64,000 bases of DNA from Buttiauxella brennerae ATCC 51605 (GCF_001654925.1 NZ_LXER01000023.1:62001-126000); one strand, 5' to 3'. Positions 1 to 9,928 are shown, counted from the first letter of the stretch. Program-made: numbers and translations. The notes: generated by a model from the letters alone, not told the origin.

Positions 1-1004
1 GTAAATCCACCATGGTTCGCCTTCTCAATCGCCTGATTGAACCAACCCGTGGACAGGTGCTGATTGATGGTGTTGATATCGCCAAGATATCAGATACGCA
101 ACTGCGTGAAGTGCGTAAAAATAAGATTTCCATGGTATTCCAGTCCTTTGCTTTAATGCCTCATATGACGGTATTAAATAACGCTGCTTTCGGTATGGAA
201 CTGGCAGGTATTCCGCTCAAAGTTCGTCATGAAAAAGCACTTGATGCATTGCGTCAGGTGGGGCTTGAAAATTATTCTCACGCCTATCCCGATGAGCTTT
301 CGGGCGGCATGCGTCAGCGCGTTGGATTGGCCCGTGCGTTAGCCATTAATCCCGATATATTATTGATGGATGAAGCCTTCTCCGCCCTCGATCCATTAAT
401 TCGTACTGAAATGCAGGACGAGTTAATTAAATTGCAGGCAAAACACCAGCGTACCATTGTATTTATTTCCCACGATTTAGATGAAGCAATGCGTATTGGC
501 GACCGGATTGCCATTATGCAAGGTGGTGAAGTTGTGCAGGTCGGCACACCGGATGAAATTCTGAATAACCCGGCTAATGATTATGTGCGCACCTTCTTCC
601 GTGGTGTGGATATTAGCCAGGTATTTAGCGCCAAAGATATTGCCCGTCGTAGCCCTGCGGGTCTGTTGCGTAAAACCGCCGGTTTTGGCCCTCGTTCGGC
701 ACTTAAATTGCTGCAAGATGAAGACCGTGAATTTGGTTATGTCATTGAACGCGGTCAAAAATTCCTCGGCATTGTCTCGACAGATTCCCTGAAAGCCGCA
801 CTCGCTGCGGGTGAAGGTCTGGACACGGCTTACCTCGAATCTCCAGCGGCTGTTTCCGCTGATACGTCACTGAGCGATCTGCTCACCCATGTCGGCCAGG
901 CACCGTGCGCGGTTCCGGTGATTGGGGAAGAGAGTCAGTACGTGGGCATCATCTCAAAAGGGGTGTTGCTACAGGCGTTAGATCGTGAGGGGGTAAGTCA
1001 ATGA
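1..1004 (+). CDS. proV: Glycine betaine/proline ABC transporter ATP-binding subunit ProV (5' end outside window)
   Basis: ATPase of the ProU (ProVWX) osmoprotectant importer, acting at the inner face of the cytoplasmic membrane. The gene is cut by the window edge. The first visible codons read G-K-S-T, the end of the Walker A loop, so about 65 residues are missing compared with the roughly 400-residue E. coli protein. Numbering from the ATG at 12, the Q-loop is at Q44, the LSGGM signature at 96-100 and Walker B D120-E121. The ISHDLDEA switch region follows. The C-terminal 110 or so residues match the CBS pair that senses ionic strength in this family. The stop overlaps the proW start by 4 bases (ATGA), indicating translational coupling. 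The start codon and osmoregulated promoter lie upstream of the window. Confidence 0.97.
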   Translation, partial: KSTMVRLLNRLIEPTRGQVLIDGVDIAKISDTQLREVRKNKISMVFQSFALMPHMTVLNNAAFGMELAGIPLKVRHEKALDALRQVGLENYSHAYPDELSGGMRQRVGLARALAINPDILLMDEAFSALDPLIRTEMQDELIKLQAKHQRTIVFISHDLDEAMRIGDRIAIMQGGEVVQVGTPDEILNNPANDYVRTFFRGVDISQVFSAKDIARRSPAGLLRKTAGFGPRSALKLLQDEDREFGYVIERGQKFLGIVSTDSLKAALAAGEGLDTAYLESPAAVSADTSLSDLLTHVGQAPCAVPVIGEESQYVGIISKGVLLQALDREGVSQ

Positions 1005-2080
1005 GTGCATCAAATCCGTGGGATACCGGCAGTGCCGCTGCCGACACAACAACTCATCAGGCCGCAGCTTCTGCTGATGCGTGGGGAAGCCAGGCTACTT
1101 CAACGCCTGCAGCCAGCAGCAGTGCAGACTGGCTGAATTCAGCACCAGCACCGCAGCCAGAGCATTTTAATATTCTCGACCCGTTTCATAAGACGCTGAT
1201 CCCGCTCGATAGCTGGGTGACGCACGGCATTGATTGGGTAGTCACTCACTTTCGCCCGGTGTTTCAGGGCATTCGCGTGCCGGTGGATTACATCCTTAGC
1301 GGCTTCCAGCACTTCTTGCTGGGGATGCCTGCGCCGGTTGCCATCATTCTGTTTGCGCTGATTGCCTGGCAGATGTCGAGCGTCGGCATGGGTGTTGCGA
1401 CGCTGATTTCATTGGTTGCGATTGGCGCGATTGGCGCCTGGTCACAAGCAATGGTGACACTGGCGCTGGTTCTGACCGCCCTGCTGTTCTGCATGTTAAT
1501 CGGCTTACCGTTGGGGATTTGGCTTGCCCGCAGTGAACGTGCCGCGAAGATAATTCGCCCGCTGTTGGATGCGATGCAAACCACGCCGGCGTTTGTTTAC
1601 CTGGTGCCAATCGTGATGCTGTTTGGTATCGGTAACGTGCCGGGTGTGGTGGTGACGATTATCTTTGCCCTGCCGCCAATTGTGCGCCTGACGATCCTGG
1701 GTATTAAGCAGGTACCGGAAGATTTGATTGAAGCATCACGCTCGTTTGGCGCAAGCCCAAGCCAGATGCTGTTCAAAGTGCAGTTACCGCTGGCGATGCC
1801 GACCATTATGGCGGGTGTTAACCAGACGCTGATGCTGGCACTTTCGATGGTGGTTATCGCCTCGATGATTGCCGTTGGTGGTCTGGGTCAGATGGTGCTG
1901 CGCGGTATTGGCCGCCTCGATATGGGTCTTGCGACCGTCGGTGGCGTCGGCATTGTGATCCTTGCCATTATTCTCGATCGCTTAACTCAGTCCATTGGCC
2001 GCGATTCACGCAGCCGTGGCAACCGCCGCTGGTTCAACACTGGCCCAATCGGTCTTATGACCCGTCCCTTCATCAAATAA
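1001..2080 (+). CDS. proW: Glycine betaine/proline ABC transporter permease ProW
   Basis: Membrane permease of the ProU system. It has 359 residues, against about 354 in E. coli. It has the long Ala/Ser/Gln-rich cytoplasmic N-terminal tail typical of ProW (about residues 1-60), followed by several hydrophobic segments. The EAA loop that contacts the ATPase reads [20 protein letters not shown], at about residues 245-265. Its start overlaps the end of proV by 4 bases, and proX follows after 58 bases in the same operon. The region matches binding-protein-dependent transport inner-membrane components throughout, with no frameshift. Confidence 0.97.
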   Translation: MSASNPWDTGSAAADTTTHQAAASADAWGSQATSTPAASSSADWLNSAPAPQPEHFNILDPFHKTLIPLDSWVTHGIDWVVTHFRPVFQGIRVPVDYILSGFQHFLLGMPAPVAIILFALIAWQMSSVGMGVATLISLVAIGAIGAWSQAMVTLALVLTALLFCMLIGLPLGIWLARSERAAKIIRPLLDAMQTTPAFVYLVPIVMLFGIGNVPGVVVTIIFALPPIVRLTILGIKQVPEDLIEASRSFGASPSQMLFKVQLPLAMPTIMAGVNQTLMLALSMVVIASMIAVGGLGQMVLRGIGRLDMGLATVGGVGIVILAIILDRLTQSIGRDSRSRGNRRWFNTGPIGLMTRPFIK

Positions 2081-2138
2081 ACATGATGGCGGCATTCGTG
2101 CCGCCTCACGCCCCATCACCGTAAAAGGATAATTAACG

Positions 2139-3131
2139 ATGCGAAACACGACGCTTCTCGCCGCAACACTCGCCACACTCGTTACCACCAGCGCTTTCGC
2201 AGCTGACCTGCCGGGTAAAGGCATTACCGTTCAGCCCGCTCAGAGCACCATCTCAGAAGAATCATTTCAAACATTATTAGTTGGCCGGGCCCTTGAAAAA
2301 CTGGGTTATACCGTCAGCAAGCCAAGTGAAGTGGATTACAACGTGGCATATACCTCAATGGCCGCAGGCGACATTACGTTTATCGCCACTAACTGGAAGC
2401 CATTGCACGACGATATGTATAAAGCCGCTGGCGGTGATAAGAAATTTTACCGTGAAGGGACTTATGTTCAGGGGGCGGCTCAAGGCTATTTGATCGATAA
2501 GAAAACCGCCGAGCAATACAAAATCACTAATATTGAACAGTTAAAAGATCCGAAAATTGCCAAACTGTTTGATACCAACGGCGACGGTAAAGCTGACCTG
2601 ACCGGGTGTACGCCAGGCTGGGGCTGTGAAGCAGTTATCAATCACCAGATTGGTGCGTTTGGCCTGACGAATACCGTGGAACATAACCAGGGTAACTATT
2701 CGGCGATGATTGCCGACACCATTACGCGTCACAAAGAAGGCAAACCGATTCTGTATTACACCTGGACACCATATTGGGTGAGTGACGTGATGGTGCCAGG
2801 TAAAGACGTGGTGTGGTTGCAGGTTCCATTCTCTTCTATGCCGGGTGCGCAGAAAGACGTGGATACCAAACTGCCGAATGGCGCGAACTATGGTTTCCCG
2901 GTCAATACCATGCATATCGTGGCAAACCGTGCCTGGGCTGAGAAAAACCCACAGGCGGCGAAATTGTTTAGTCTGATGAAACTGCCACTGGCGGATATCA
3001 ATGCCGAGAATGCAATGATGCATAACGGTAAATCATCAGAAGCTGATATTCAGAGCCATGTTGATGGCTGGATTAAAGCTCACCAGGCGCAGTTTGATGG
3101 CTGGGTGAAAGAAGCGTTAGCCGCGAAGTAA
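2139..3131 (+). CDS. proX: Glycine betaine-binding periplasmic protein ProX
   Basis: Periplasmic substrate-binding protein of ProU, delivering glycine betaine and proline betaine to ProW. It has 330 residues, the usual size. A Sec signal peptide is visible (MRNTT...TSAFA, cleavage probably near residue 21-22). The mature part contains the aromatic-rich segments expected for a quaternary-ammonium box ([19 protein letters not shown]) and the two-cysteine segment CTPGWGCE, which probably forms a disulfide as in the E. coli protein. A good Shine-Dalgarno (AAAAGGAT) precedes the ATG. Last gene of the operon; a repeat with strong hairpins follows at 3141. Confidence 0.97.
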   Translation: MRNTTLLAATLATLVTTSAFAADLPGKGITVQPAQSTISEESFQTLLVGRALEKLGYTVSKPSEVDYNVAYTSMAAGDITFIATNWKPLHDDMYKAAGGDKKFYREGTYVQGAAQGYLIDKKTAEQYKITNIEQLKDPKIAKLFDTNGDGKADLTGCTPGWGCEAVINHQIGAFGLTNTVEHNQGNYSAMIADTITRHKEGKPILYYTWTPYWVSDVMVPGKDVVWLQVPFSSMPGAQKDVDTKLPNGANYGFPVNTMHIVANRAWAEKNPQAAKLFSLMKLPLADINAENAMMHNGKSSEADIQSHVDGWIKAHQAQFDGWVKEALAAK

Positions 3132-3140
3132 AGTATTCAC

Positions 3141-3256
3141 GCCCTCACCCAGTTCCCTCTCCCCCAGGAGAGGGAACTGGGCGGTTCTTTCCTTCTCCAG
3201 GAGAGAGAACTGGACGGTTTTCTCCTTCTCCTGGGGGAGAAGGCCGGGATGAGGGC
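3141..3256. repeat. C-rich dispersed intergenic repeat with hairpins downstream of proX
   Basis: About 116 bases bounded by the inverted ends gccctca (3141-3147) and tgagggc (3250-3256). It contains a perfect 14-base stem (3148-3161 with 3168-3181, loop ccccag), then a second C/T-rich palindromic part. A relative with the same ends and ctctcccccaggagaggg core sits between cysH and cysI at 38633-38716. This type of CCCTCACCC/CTCTCCC repeat is common between genes in gamma-proteobacteria. It may also end or protect the proVWX transcript. Confidence 0.75.
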
Positions 3257-3342
3257 ATTTTCGCTCACCGCACAATCCGACCCCCACTTATATTAATATT
3301 CGTTATTATTCGCGCTCCATCATCAAAAGCTGAAGAATAAGA

Positions 3343-4518
3343 ATGAAAAATACCTCTCACGGACTTAGCCCTGCGCTTATCGTCCTGATGTCTATCGCCA
3401 CGGGATTGGCCGTTGCCAGTAACTACTACGCGCAACCTCTGCTCGATACCATCGCTAATGCATTTTCCCTTTCGATTAACCAGGCCGGGTTTATTGTTAC
3501 CGCCGCACAGCTGGGTTATGCCGCAGGTTTGCTGTTGCTGGTGCCGCTTGGGGATATGTTTGAACGCCGCGGGCTGATTGTCTTCATGACGCTATTGGCG
3601 GCAGGTGGCATGGTTATCACGGCGCTAAGCCAGACACTGTGGGTGATGATTCTTGGCACTGCGCTAACCGGTCTGTTCTCGGTCGTGGCGCAAATTCTGG
3701 TGCCGCTGGCCGCAACGCTTGCTGAGCCCGAAAAGCGCGGCAAAGTGGTCGGCACTATTATGAGCGGGCTGCTGCTGGGGATCCTGCTGGCACGTACCGT
3801 TGCCGGGCTGTTGGCAAGCCTTGGGGGCTGGCGCACCGTGTATTGGGTCGCCAGTGTGCTGATGATCTTTATGGCTATTGCTCTGTGGCGCGGCTTGCCA
3901 AAAGTGAAGTCAGAAACGCATCTGAATTACCCGCAATTACTCTCTTCCGTCTTCGGCTTATTTATCAAAAACCCGCTGCTGCGTACACGCGCACTGCTGG
4001 GCTGCCTGACATTCGCAAACTTCAGTATTCTCTGGACGTCTATGGCATTTTTGCTCGCCTCCCCACCATTTAACTTCTCTGAAGCGACGATTGGCCTGTT
4101 TGGCCTGGCGGGTGCCGCGGGTGCGCTGGGTGCACGTCCGGCTGGCGGGTTTGCCGACAAAGGCAAAGCGCATCTCACCACCACGATTGGCCTGGTGCTG
4201 CTACTGCTGTCGTGGATTGCTGTCGCCATGGGTCAGTTCTCTGTGATCGCACTTATTGTCGGGATTCTGGTGCTGGATTTAACGGTTCAGGGTGTGCATA
4301 TCACCAACCAAACCGTTATCTATCGCATGATGCCGGATGCGCGAAACCGCCTGACCGCAGGCTATATGACCAGCTACTTTATTGGCGGTGCCGCCGGTTC
4401 CATTATCTCTGCCAGCGCTTATCAACATGCAGGGTGGAACGGCGTGTGTGCTGCGGGGGCCATCATCGCCCTACTAAATTTAGTAGTGTGGTGGCGCGGT
4501 TATCACCGTCAGCCGTGA
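3343..4518 (+). CDS. ygaY: Major facilitator superfamily transporter, YgaY type
   Basis: Predicted 12-helix MFS drug/proton antiporter-like permease of 391 residues in the inner membrane. The MFS loop-2/3 motif is recognisable (GDMFERRGLIVF, about residues 66-77), as are successive hydrophobic helices and the typical N-terminal segment SNYYAQPLLDTIA. It lies between proX and ygaZ, the place where E. coli K-12 has the broken gene ygaY. Here the reading frame is complete, with no internal stop. The substrate is unknown. The gene stands alone, 212 bases after proX and 125 before ygaZ. Confidence 0.85.
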   Translation: MKNTSHGLSPALIVLMSIATGLAVASNYYAQPLLDTIANAFSLSINQAGFIVTAAQLGYAAGLLLLVPLGDMFERRGLIVFMTLLAAGGMVITALSQTLWVMILGTALTGLFSVVAQILVPLAATLAEPEKRGKVVGTIMSGLLLGILLARTVAGLLASLGGWRTVYWVASVLMIFMAIALWRGLPKVKSETHLNYPQLLSSVFGLFIKNPLLRTRALLGCLTFANFSILWTSMAFLLASPPFNFSEATIGLFGLAGAAGALGARPAGGFADKGKAHLTTTIGLVLLLLSWIAVAMGQFSVIALIVGILVLDLTVQGVHITNQTVIYRMMPDARNRLTAGYMTSYFIGGAAGSIISASAYQHAGWNGVCAAGAIIALLNLVVWWRGYHRQP

Positions 4519-4642
4519 TGGCACTAATCCTTTACGTTCCCTATGGAGAATTTGGGGTATTAAGGGTCGTACCAGTCTGTTAAGGTTATCCCTGTTTGTT
4601 CATTCGAGTGACATTAACGTCAGAAACTTATAAATAGTTAAT

Positions 4643-5383
4643 ATGGATAGTCCTGCAGAAGATCACTTAAATAATAACCAAAATGATGCTACCTGGGTTG
4701 AAGGGCTGAAAGACAGTTTACCGATTGTCATCAGTTACATTCCGGTGGCATTTGCATTTGGGCTTAATGCCACGAAACTGGGATTCACCCCATTCGAAAG
4801 TCTGTTTTTCTCCTGCATTATTTATGCGGGTGCAAGCCAGTTTGTGATTACCGCATTGCTGGCTGCGGGCAGCTCTCTGTGGGTTGCCGCATTAACCGTC
4901 ATGGCAATGGATGTGCGACACGTTTTGTACGGCCCTTCCCTGCGTCAACGAATAACACGCCAGCTAAGCAAACCGAAAACGGCAATTTGGGCCTTTGGCC
5001 TGACGGACGAAGTCTTTGCCGCCGCCACCGCAAAACTGGTGCGCGATAACCGCCGCTGGAGCGAAAACTGGATGATTGGTATCGCATTCAGTTCGTGGTT
5101 CTCATGGGTGTTGGGCACGGCACTTGGCTCATGGTCCGGAAATGGTTTGCTTGACCAGTTCCCGGCTGTAGAAGCCGCGTTAAGTTTTATGTTACCGGCG
5201 CTTTTCCTGAGCTTCTTGCTGGCATCGTTCCAGCGTAAGCAGTCCTGGACGGTAACCGCATCGCTTGCTGGCGCATTGTTGGGCGTCACGCTGGTTTCCA
5301 TTCCAGCGGCGATTCTTGCAGGCATTGTCTGTGGTTGCCTGGCAGCCCTGGTGCAGGCGTTTTATCAAGGAGAACCTGGATGA
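4643..5383 (+). CDS. ygaZ: Branched-chain amino acid (valine) exporter large subunit YgaZ
   Basis: AzlC-family membrane protein of 246 residues, the larger half of the YgaZH L-valine exporter described in E. coli. Several hydrophobic helices are visible. The family segments [18 protein letters not shown] near residue 30 and [16 protein letters not shown] near residue 62 are present. The stop codon overlaps the ygaH start (ATGA, 5380-5383), as expected for the two-subunit transporter. A shorter start further in is possible, because the N-terminal 20 residues are hydrophilic and carry little information, but homologues have a similar extension. Confidence 0.93.
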   Translation: MDSPAEDHLNNNQNDATWVEGLKDSLPIVISYIPVAFAFGLNATKLGFTPFESLFFSCIIYAGASQFVITALLAAGSSLWVAALTVMAMDVRHVLYGPSLRQRITRQLSKPKTAIWAFGLTDEVFAAATAKLVRDNRRWSENWMIGIAFSSWFSWVLGTALGSWSGNGLLDQFPAVEAALSFMLPALFLSFLLASFQRKQSWTVTASLAGALLGVTLVSIPAAILAGIVCGCLAALVQAFYQGEPG

Positions 5384-5721
5384 GTACACAAGTGCTTTTG
5401 CTGGGTCTGCTGGTCGGGCTTGCCAACTATCTGTTTCGCTATTTGCCGCTGCGCATCAGGGCAAACTCGACTCGCCCGGCGAAACGAGGGCCAACTGGCG
5501 TGCTGCTCGACAGTATCGGGATAGCGTCAATTTGTGCCTTACTGGTTGTTTCAAGCGTGCCTGAAATCATGCACGACGCTCAGCGTCTGGTCCCAACGCT
5601 TATGGGGTTTATCATTCTCGGGCTGAGCTTTTATAAGACCCGCAGCATTATCATCCCGACATTATTAAGTGCTCTGGGTTATGGATTAACCTGGAAACTC
5701 ATGATGGTGATCTCCGTCTGA
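5380..5721 (+). CDS. ygaH: Branched-chain amino acid (valine) exporter small subunit YgaH
   Basis: AzlD-family membrane protein, partner of YgaZ in L-valine export. The chosen start is the ATG at 5380, which overlaps the ygaZ stop by 4 bases and has the Shine-Dalgarno AAGGAG at 5368-5373. This gives 113 residues, against about 111 in E. coli. An in-frame upstream ATG at 5335 lies inside ygaZ and lacks support. Three to four hydrophobic segments are present. Translational coupling to ygaZ fits a fixed ratio of the two subunits. Confidence 0.92.
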   Translation: MSTQVLLLGLLVGLANYLFRYLPLRIRANSTRPAKRGPTGVLLDSIGIASICALLVVSSVPEIMHDAQRLVPTLMGFIILGLSFYKTRSIIIPTLLSALGYGLTWKLMMVISV

Positions 5722-5747
5722 CGATTAAAAAACGTATAAACAATACA

Positions 5748-5776
5748 TTTACTTTATTTGTCACCATCGTTATTAT
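5748..5776 (+). promoter_or_regulatory. Probable emrRAB promoter/EmrR operator region
   Basis: A sigma70-like promoter reads TTTACT (5748-5753), a 17-base spacer and TATTAT (5771-5776), 31 bases ahead of the emrR ATG. EmrR is known to repress its own operon by binding over the promoter, so this AT-rich stretch is the expected operator. No operator sequence can be fixed by eye. Confidence 0.5.
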
Positions 5777-5806
5777 ATCGACCGCAACTAATGAGGTTAT
5801 GCCAAA

Positions 5807-6337
5807 ATGGATAGTTCGTTTACGCCCATTGAACAAATGCTAAAATTTCGCGCCAAACGCTACGAGGAATTCCCATACCAGGAAGTCCTTCTGACGCGCC
5901 TGTGCATGCACATGCAAGGCAAGCTTTTGGAAAACCGCAATAAGATGCTGAAAGCTCAGGGCATTAACGAGACGCTGTTTATGGCGTTGATCACTCTTGA
6001 ATCTCAGGAAAACCATAGCATCCAGCCTTCTGAACTAAGCTGTGCTTTAGGTTCTTCTCGTACCAACGCGACCCGAATTGCCGATGAGCTGGAAAAACGT
6101 GGCTGGATTGAACGCCGCGAGAGCGATAACGATCGCCGTTGCCTGCATCTGCATTTGACCGAAAAGGGTCAGGAATTCTTGCGTCAGGTGTTACCACCGC
6201 AGCACCACTGCTTGCATGAATTGTGGTCCTCGCTGAGTGGTTCAGAAAAAGAGCAGCTGGAACAAATTACCCGCAAACTGCTCACCCGCCTTGATGAAAT
6301 GGATGAAAACCAGACTGTACTTGAAGCTGTACGCTAA
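5807..6337 (+). CDS. emrR: MarR-family repressor EmrR (MprA)
   Basis: Winged-helix repressor of the emrRAB multidrug efflux operon, released by uncouplers and other hydrophobic ligands. It has 176 residues, exactly the E. coli length, and starts [20 protein letters not shown]. The MarR DNA-binding domain covers about residues 60-130, with [21 protein letters not shown] as helix-turn-helix and [20 protein letters not shown] as the wing. It is first in the operon, 133 bases ahead of emrA. Confidence 0.96.
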   Translation: MDSSFTPIEQMLKFRAKRYEEFPYQEVLLTRLCMHMQGKLLENRNKMLKAQGINETLFMALITLESQENHSIQPSELSCALGSSRTNATRIADELEKRGWIERRESDNDRRCLHLHLTEKGQEFLRQVLPPQHHCLHELWSSLSGSEKEQLEQITRKLLTRLDEMDENQTVLEAVR

Positions 6338-6384
6338 GTGCTGTCATCGCGTTATATCGTAGTGCCCCAAAAAAGATGAATACG

Positions 6385-6414
6385 ACAGGCCAGCAACTCA
6401 CCTTGCTGGCCTGT
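6385..6414 (+). terminator. Hairpin in the emrR-emrA gap (possible attenuator)
   Basis: Perfect 11-base stem ACAGGCCAGCA (6385-6395) with TGCTGGCCTGT (6404-6414) and an 8-base loop. No run of T follows, so it is unlikely to be a full terminator. It could reduce readthrough from emrR to emrAB or stabilise the processed emrR message. Confidence 0.5.
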
Positions 6415-6470
6415 TGGGTCTAACAGGTCGGCTGAGCCGATCACTATAATAAAAAAGTGTGGAGATAAGC

Positions 6471-7643
6471 ATGAGCGCACATGCGGAGACTCAAACCCCG
6501 CAGCAGCCGGGTAACAAGAAAGGCAAACGTAAAGGTGCCTTACTTGCTTTAACCTTGCTGTTTGTCATTATTGCTGTGGCATATGGGATTTATTGGTTTT
6601 TAGTATTACGTCACTACGAAAATACGGATGATGCGTATGTGGCCGGTAATCAGGTACAGATTATGTCCCAGGTTTCCGGAAGCGTAACCAAGGTTTGGGC
6701 CGACAATACCGACTTCGTTAAACAGGGCGATGTGCTGGTAACGTTGGACCAGGCTGACGCTGAGCAAGCATTTGAACAGGCACAGACCGTGCTGGCTTCA
6801 AACGTGCGTCAGACACGTCAGTTAATGATTAACAGTAAGCAGTTGCAGGCCAATATTGAGCTGCAAAAAACCTCGCTTACTCAAGCTCAAAGCGACCTGA
6901 ATCGCCGCGTGCCGTTGGGTAACGCAAACCTGATTGGCCGTGAAGAGTTGCAACACGCCCGAGATGCCGTCGCAACGGCTCAAGCGCAACTGGATGTTGC
7001 CATTCAACAATACAATGCCAACCAGGCAATGGTTCTGGGTAGCAAGCTCGAAGAACAGCCAAGTGTTAAACAGGCTGCTGCCGAGTTGCGTAACGCCTGG
7101 ATGGCGCTGCAACGTACCAAAATTGTCAGCCCAATGACCGGTTATGTTTCACGCCGCGTGGTACAGGTTGGCGCACAAATCAGCCCGACTACACCGCTGA
7201 TGGCTATCGTGCCTGCCAGTGGTTTGTGGGTCGATGCAAACTTTAAAGAGACTCAGCTTGCGCACATGCGTATCGGCCAACCGGCAACGGTTGTCAGTGA
7301 TATCTACGGCGACAAAATCGAGTACACCGGCAAAGTTGTCGGCCTGGATATGGGCACCGGCAGCGCGTTCTCGCTGCTCCCGGCACAAAACGCCACTGGT
7401 AACTGGATCAAAGTCGTTCAACGCCTGCCTGTGCGTATTGAGTTAGATGCGAAGCAACTTGAGCAACACCCGCTGCGTATCGGCCTGTCCACGTTAGTCA
7501 CAGTGGATACCAGTAACCGCGAAGGCAGCATGCTGGCTAATGAAACTCGCCACTCCCCGGTATATGAAAGCAATGCGCGCGAACTCAACCTGACGCCTGC
7601 TAATGAGCTGATCAATCATATCATCCAGGCTAATGCGGGTTAA
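6471..7643 (+). CDS. emrA: Multidrug efflux membrane fusion protein EmrA
   Basis: Periplasmic adaptor linking the inner-membrane pump EmrB to the outer-membrane channel TolC. The start at 6471 (MSAHAETQTPQQ) has a GGAG Shine-Dalgarno at 6461-6464 and gives 390 residues, identical in length to E. coli EmrA. An in-frame ATG at 6459 is rejected. One transmembrane helix lies at about residues 25-45. It is followed by a lipoyl-like half motif (ENTDDAYVAGNQVQI), a long coiled-coil hairpin rich in Q and A, and the second lipoyl half with beta-barrel (MTGYVSRRVVQVGAQISPTTPLM). emrB follows after 15 bases. Confidence 0.96.
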   Translation: MSAHAETQTPQQPGNKKGKRKGALLALTLLFVIIAVAYGIYWFLVLRHYENTDDAYVAGNQVQIMSQVSGSVTKVWADNTDFVKQGDVLVTLDQADAEQAFEQAQTVLASNVRQTRQLMINSKQLQANIELQKTSLTQAQSDLNRRVPLGNANLIGREELQHARDAVATAQAQLDVAIQQYNANQAMVLGSKLEEQPSVKQAAAELRNAWMALQRTKIVSPMTGYVSRRVVQVGAQISPTTPLMAIVPASGLWVDANFKETQLAHMRIGQPATVVSDIYGDKIEYTGKVVGLDMGTGSAFSLLPAQNATGNWIKVVQRLPVRIELDAKQLEQHPLRIGLSTLVTVDTSNREGSMLANETRHSPVYESNARELNLTPANELINHIIQANAG

Positions 7644-7658
7644 TAAAGCGGAGGTTGT

Positions 7659-9197
7659 ATGGCACAACAAAAACCGCTAGAAGGGGCACCGCTGGTCATC
7701 ATGACCATCGCCTTGTCATTGGCGACCTTTATGCAGGTGCTGGATTCTACCATCGCCAACGTGGCCATTCCGACCATTGCCGGTAACCTTGGCTCATCTC
7801 TGAGCCAGGGGACCTGGGTTATCACTTCATTTGGGGTGGCAAACGCCATCTCAATTCCTATCACCGGGTGGCTTGCTAAGCGCTTTGGTGAAGTGAAGTT
7901 GTTTATGTGGTCGACGATTCTCTTCGTGCTGGCTTCATGGGCTTGCGGCGTATCCAAAAGTCTGGAGATGCTGATCTTCTTCCGCGTTATCCAGGGGATC
8001 GTTGCCGGGCCGTTGATTCCGCTGTCGCAAAGCCTGCTGCTCAATAACTACCCGCCTGCTAAGCGAAGTATCGCGCTGGCGCTGTGGTCGATGACGGTTA
8101 TCGTGGCGCCGATTTGTGGGCCAATTCTCGGTGGTTTTATCAGTGATAACTACCACTGGGGTTGGATCTTCTTTATCAACGTGCCTATTGGCGCGCTGGT
8201 CGTTCTGCTGACGATGCAAACCTTGCGTGGGCGTGAAACCAAAACCGAGCAGCGCCGTATTGATGCCATCGGCCTTGCGCTGTTGGTGGTGGGTATTGGT
8301 AGCCTGCAAATCATGCTCGACCGCGGTAAAGAGCTGGATTGGTTTAACTCAACGGAAGTGGTCGTTCTGACAATCGTCGCGGTGGTGACGATAAGTTTCT
8401 TGATTGTCTGGGAGCTAACGGACGACAACCCGATAGTCGACTTGTCGTTGTTTAAGTCGCGAAACTTCACCATTGGTTGCTTGTGTATCAGTCTCGCCTA
8501 CATGCTCTACTTCGGCGCAATTGTGTTGCTGCCGCAGCTGTTGCAGGAGGTATATGGCTACACGGCAACCTGGGCAGGTCTGGCATCGGCACCGGTCGGG
8601 CTTCTTCCTGTATTGCTGTCGCCGATTATCGGGCGCTTTGCTCATAAGCTCGACATGCGAAGGCTGGTGACGTTCAGCTTTATTATGTACGCCGTCTGTT
8701 TCTACTGGCGTGCATATACCTTCGAGCCGGGAATGGATTTCGGTGCGTCGGCCTGGCCGCAGTTTATTCAGGGCTTCGCCGTGGCGTGCTTCTTTATGCC
8801 ACTGACGACAATCACGCTTTCCGGGCTGCCGCCTGAACGTATGGCCGCAGCGTCGAGTCTGTCGAACTTTACCCGAACCCTTGCCGGTTCGATTGGTACG
8901 TCGATAACCACGACGCTGTGGACTAACCGCGAGGCGTTACACCACTCGCAGTTAACGGAGTCCGTTTCACCGTTTAACCCGAATGCGCAGGAGATGTATT
9001 CAAAACTGGAAAATCTGGGGATGTCGCCGCAACAAGCCTCTGGCTATATTGCGCAGCAGATTACCAATCAGGGGCTGATTATCTCAGCCAATGAGATTTT
9101 CTGGGTTTCTGCAGGAATATTTATTCTGTTACTGGGTCTAATCTGGTTTGCCAGACCACCGTTTGGTGCCGGTGGTGGTGGCGGCGGCGCGCACTAA
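7659..9197 (+). CDS. emrB: Multidrug efflux MFS pump EmrB
   Basis: Fourteen-helix DHA2-family proton antiporter that expels uncouplers and hydrophobic drugs, working with EmrA and TolC. It has 512 residues, as in E. coli. Family marks include the LDSTIANVAIPTIAGNLG segment of helix 1 (about residues 30-47), the GWLAKRFGEVKLF loop and motif C in helix 5 (WSMTVIVAPICGPILGG). The C-terminus ends in a run of glycines before AH, which is also a feature of the E. coli protein. It is last in the operon and is followed by a strong terminator. Confidence 0.96.
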   Translation: MAQQKPLEGAPLVIMTIALSLATFMQVLDSTIANVAIPTIAGNLGSSLSQGTWVITSFGVANAISIPITGWLAKRFGEVKLFMWSTILFVLASWACGVSKSLEMLIFFRVIQGIVAGPLIPLSQSLLLNNYPPAKRSIALALWSMTVIVAPICGPILGGFISDNYHWGWIFFINVPIGALVVLLTMQTLRGRETKTEQRRIDAIGLALLVVGIGSLQIMLDRGKELDWFNSTEVVVLTIVAVVTISFLIVWELTDDNPIVDLSLFKSRNFTIGCLCISLAYMLYFGAIVLLPQLLQEVYGYTATWAGLASAPVGLLPVLLSPIIGRFAHKLDMRRLVTFSFIMYAVCFYWRAYTFEPGMDFGASAWPQFIQGFAVACFFMPLTTITLSGLPPERMAAASSLSNFTRTLAGSIGTSITTTLWTNREALHHSQLTESVSPFNPNAQEMYSKLENLGMSPQQASGYIAQQITNQGLIISANEIFWVSAGIFILLLGLIWFARPPFGAGGGGGGAH

Positions 9198-9208
9198 GTC
9201 AGAAATAC

Positions 9209-9232
9209 AAAAGGGGCCAATTGGCCCCTTTT
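9209..9232. terminator. Bidirectional terminator between emrB and luxS
   Basis: Palindrome AAAAGGGGCCAA/TTGGCCCCTTTT at 9209-9232, with T-rich sequence on the right and A-rich on the left, so it can stop both emrB (plus strand) and luxS (minus strand) transcripts. Confidence 0.9.
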
Positions 9233-9258
9233 TACTTTTAACTCACAGTCCAGCAAGA

Positions 9259-9774
9259 CTAGATATGCAGCTCTTTGAGTGTCTCTTTCGGCAGAGCCAG
9301 CTCTTCGTTGCTGTTTACGCTTACGCCATGCTCAAGAATATGACGCGCGATATCCTGCGCTTCTTCCAGCGAGTGCATGTGGTAAGTACCACACTGGTAA
9401 ACGTTCAGTTCTGGGATCTGGTTTTGCTCTTTCACCTTCAGAACATCTTCCATTGCCGCTTTCCATGCATCGGCAACGCGCGTCTCATCAGGCACACCAA
9501 TCAGGCTCATATAGAAGCCAGTACGGCAGCCCATAGGTGAAATATCAATAATCTCTACGCCATTCCCGTTCAGGTGGTCACGCATAAATCCAGCAAACAG
9601 GTGCTCAAGAGTATGAATACCTTTTTCTGGCATCACTTCCTTGTTCGGGATGCAAAAACGCAGATCAAATACAGTGATAGTATCGCCATGAGGCGTATGC
9701 ATTGTTTTGGCCACACGCACTGCTGGTGCGCCCATGCGGGTATGGTCAACTGTGAAGCTATCCAACAACGGCAT
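9259..9774 (-). CDS. luxS: S-ribosylhomocysteine lyase LuxS
   Basis: Cleaves S-ribosylhomocysteine to homocysteine and the precursor of autoinducer-2, in the cytosolic activated methyl cycle. It has 171 residues, the standard length. The metal-site motif HTLEH gives H54, E57 and H58. The third metal ligand is C128 (QCGT), and the catalytic cysteine is C83 (MGCRTGF). The start is supported by an AGGAGGT-type Shine-Dalgarno directly upstream. The gene is divergent from the sRNA MicA, as in E. coli. Confidence 0.98.
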   Translation of the reverse strand: MPLLDSFTVDHTRMGAPAVRVAKTMHTPHGDTITVFDLRFCIPNKEVMPEKGIHTLEHLFAGFMRDHLNGNGVEIIDISPMGCRTGFYMSLIGVPDETRVADAWKAAMEDVLKVKEQNQIPELNVYQCGTYHMHSLEEAQDIARHILEHGVSVNSNEELALPKETLKELHI

Positions 9775-9813
9775 CTGATCACCTCCGATAAGTGATTTTT
9801 TTTAAAAAAAAAT

Positions 9814-9840
9814 GAACCATTCTTTCTCACACTACTCTGA
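9814..9840 (+). promoter_or_regulatory. Sigma-E promoter of micA
   Basis: GAACCA (9814-9819) and TCTGA (9836-9840) are separated by 16 bases. They match the sigma-E consensus (GAACTT, then TCTGA or TCAAA) and sit 6 bases before the expected RNA start at 9847. MicA is known to be an RpoE-dependent sRNA. Confidence 0.85.
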
Positions 9841-9846
9841 GTATAT

Positions 9847-9920
9847 GAAAGACGCGCATTTGTTATCATCATCCCTGATTCAGAGATGTATATTTTGGCC
9901 ACACTGATTGTGGCCTTTTT
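9847..9920 (+). ncRNA. micA: Small RNA MicA
   Basis: Hfq-dependent antisense RNA that represses ompA and other outer-membrane messages during envelope stress. It is recognised by the conserved 5' part GAAAGACGCGCATTTGTTAT, which holds the ompA-pairing region, and by its place between luxS and gshA. The terminator is the stem GGCCACA (9897-9903)/TGTGGCC (9909-9915) followed by a T run. About 74 nt, against about 72 in E. coli. A sigma-E promoter lies directly upstream. Confidence 0.95.
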
Positions 9921-9928
9921 CTTTTCTA

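Noticed and set aside
9150..9197. Run of glycines at the EmrB C-terminus as a possible sequencing or repeat artefact
   Set aside because: The E. coli protein has the same glycine-rich tail and the total length is identical.
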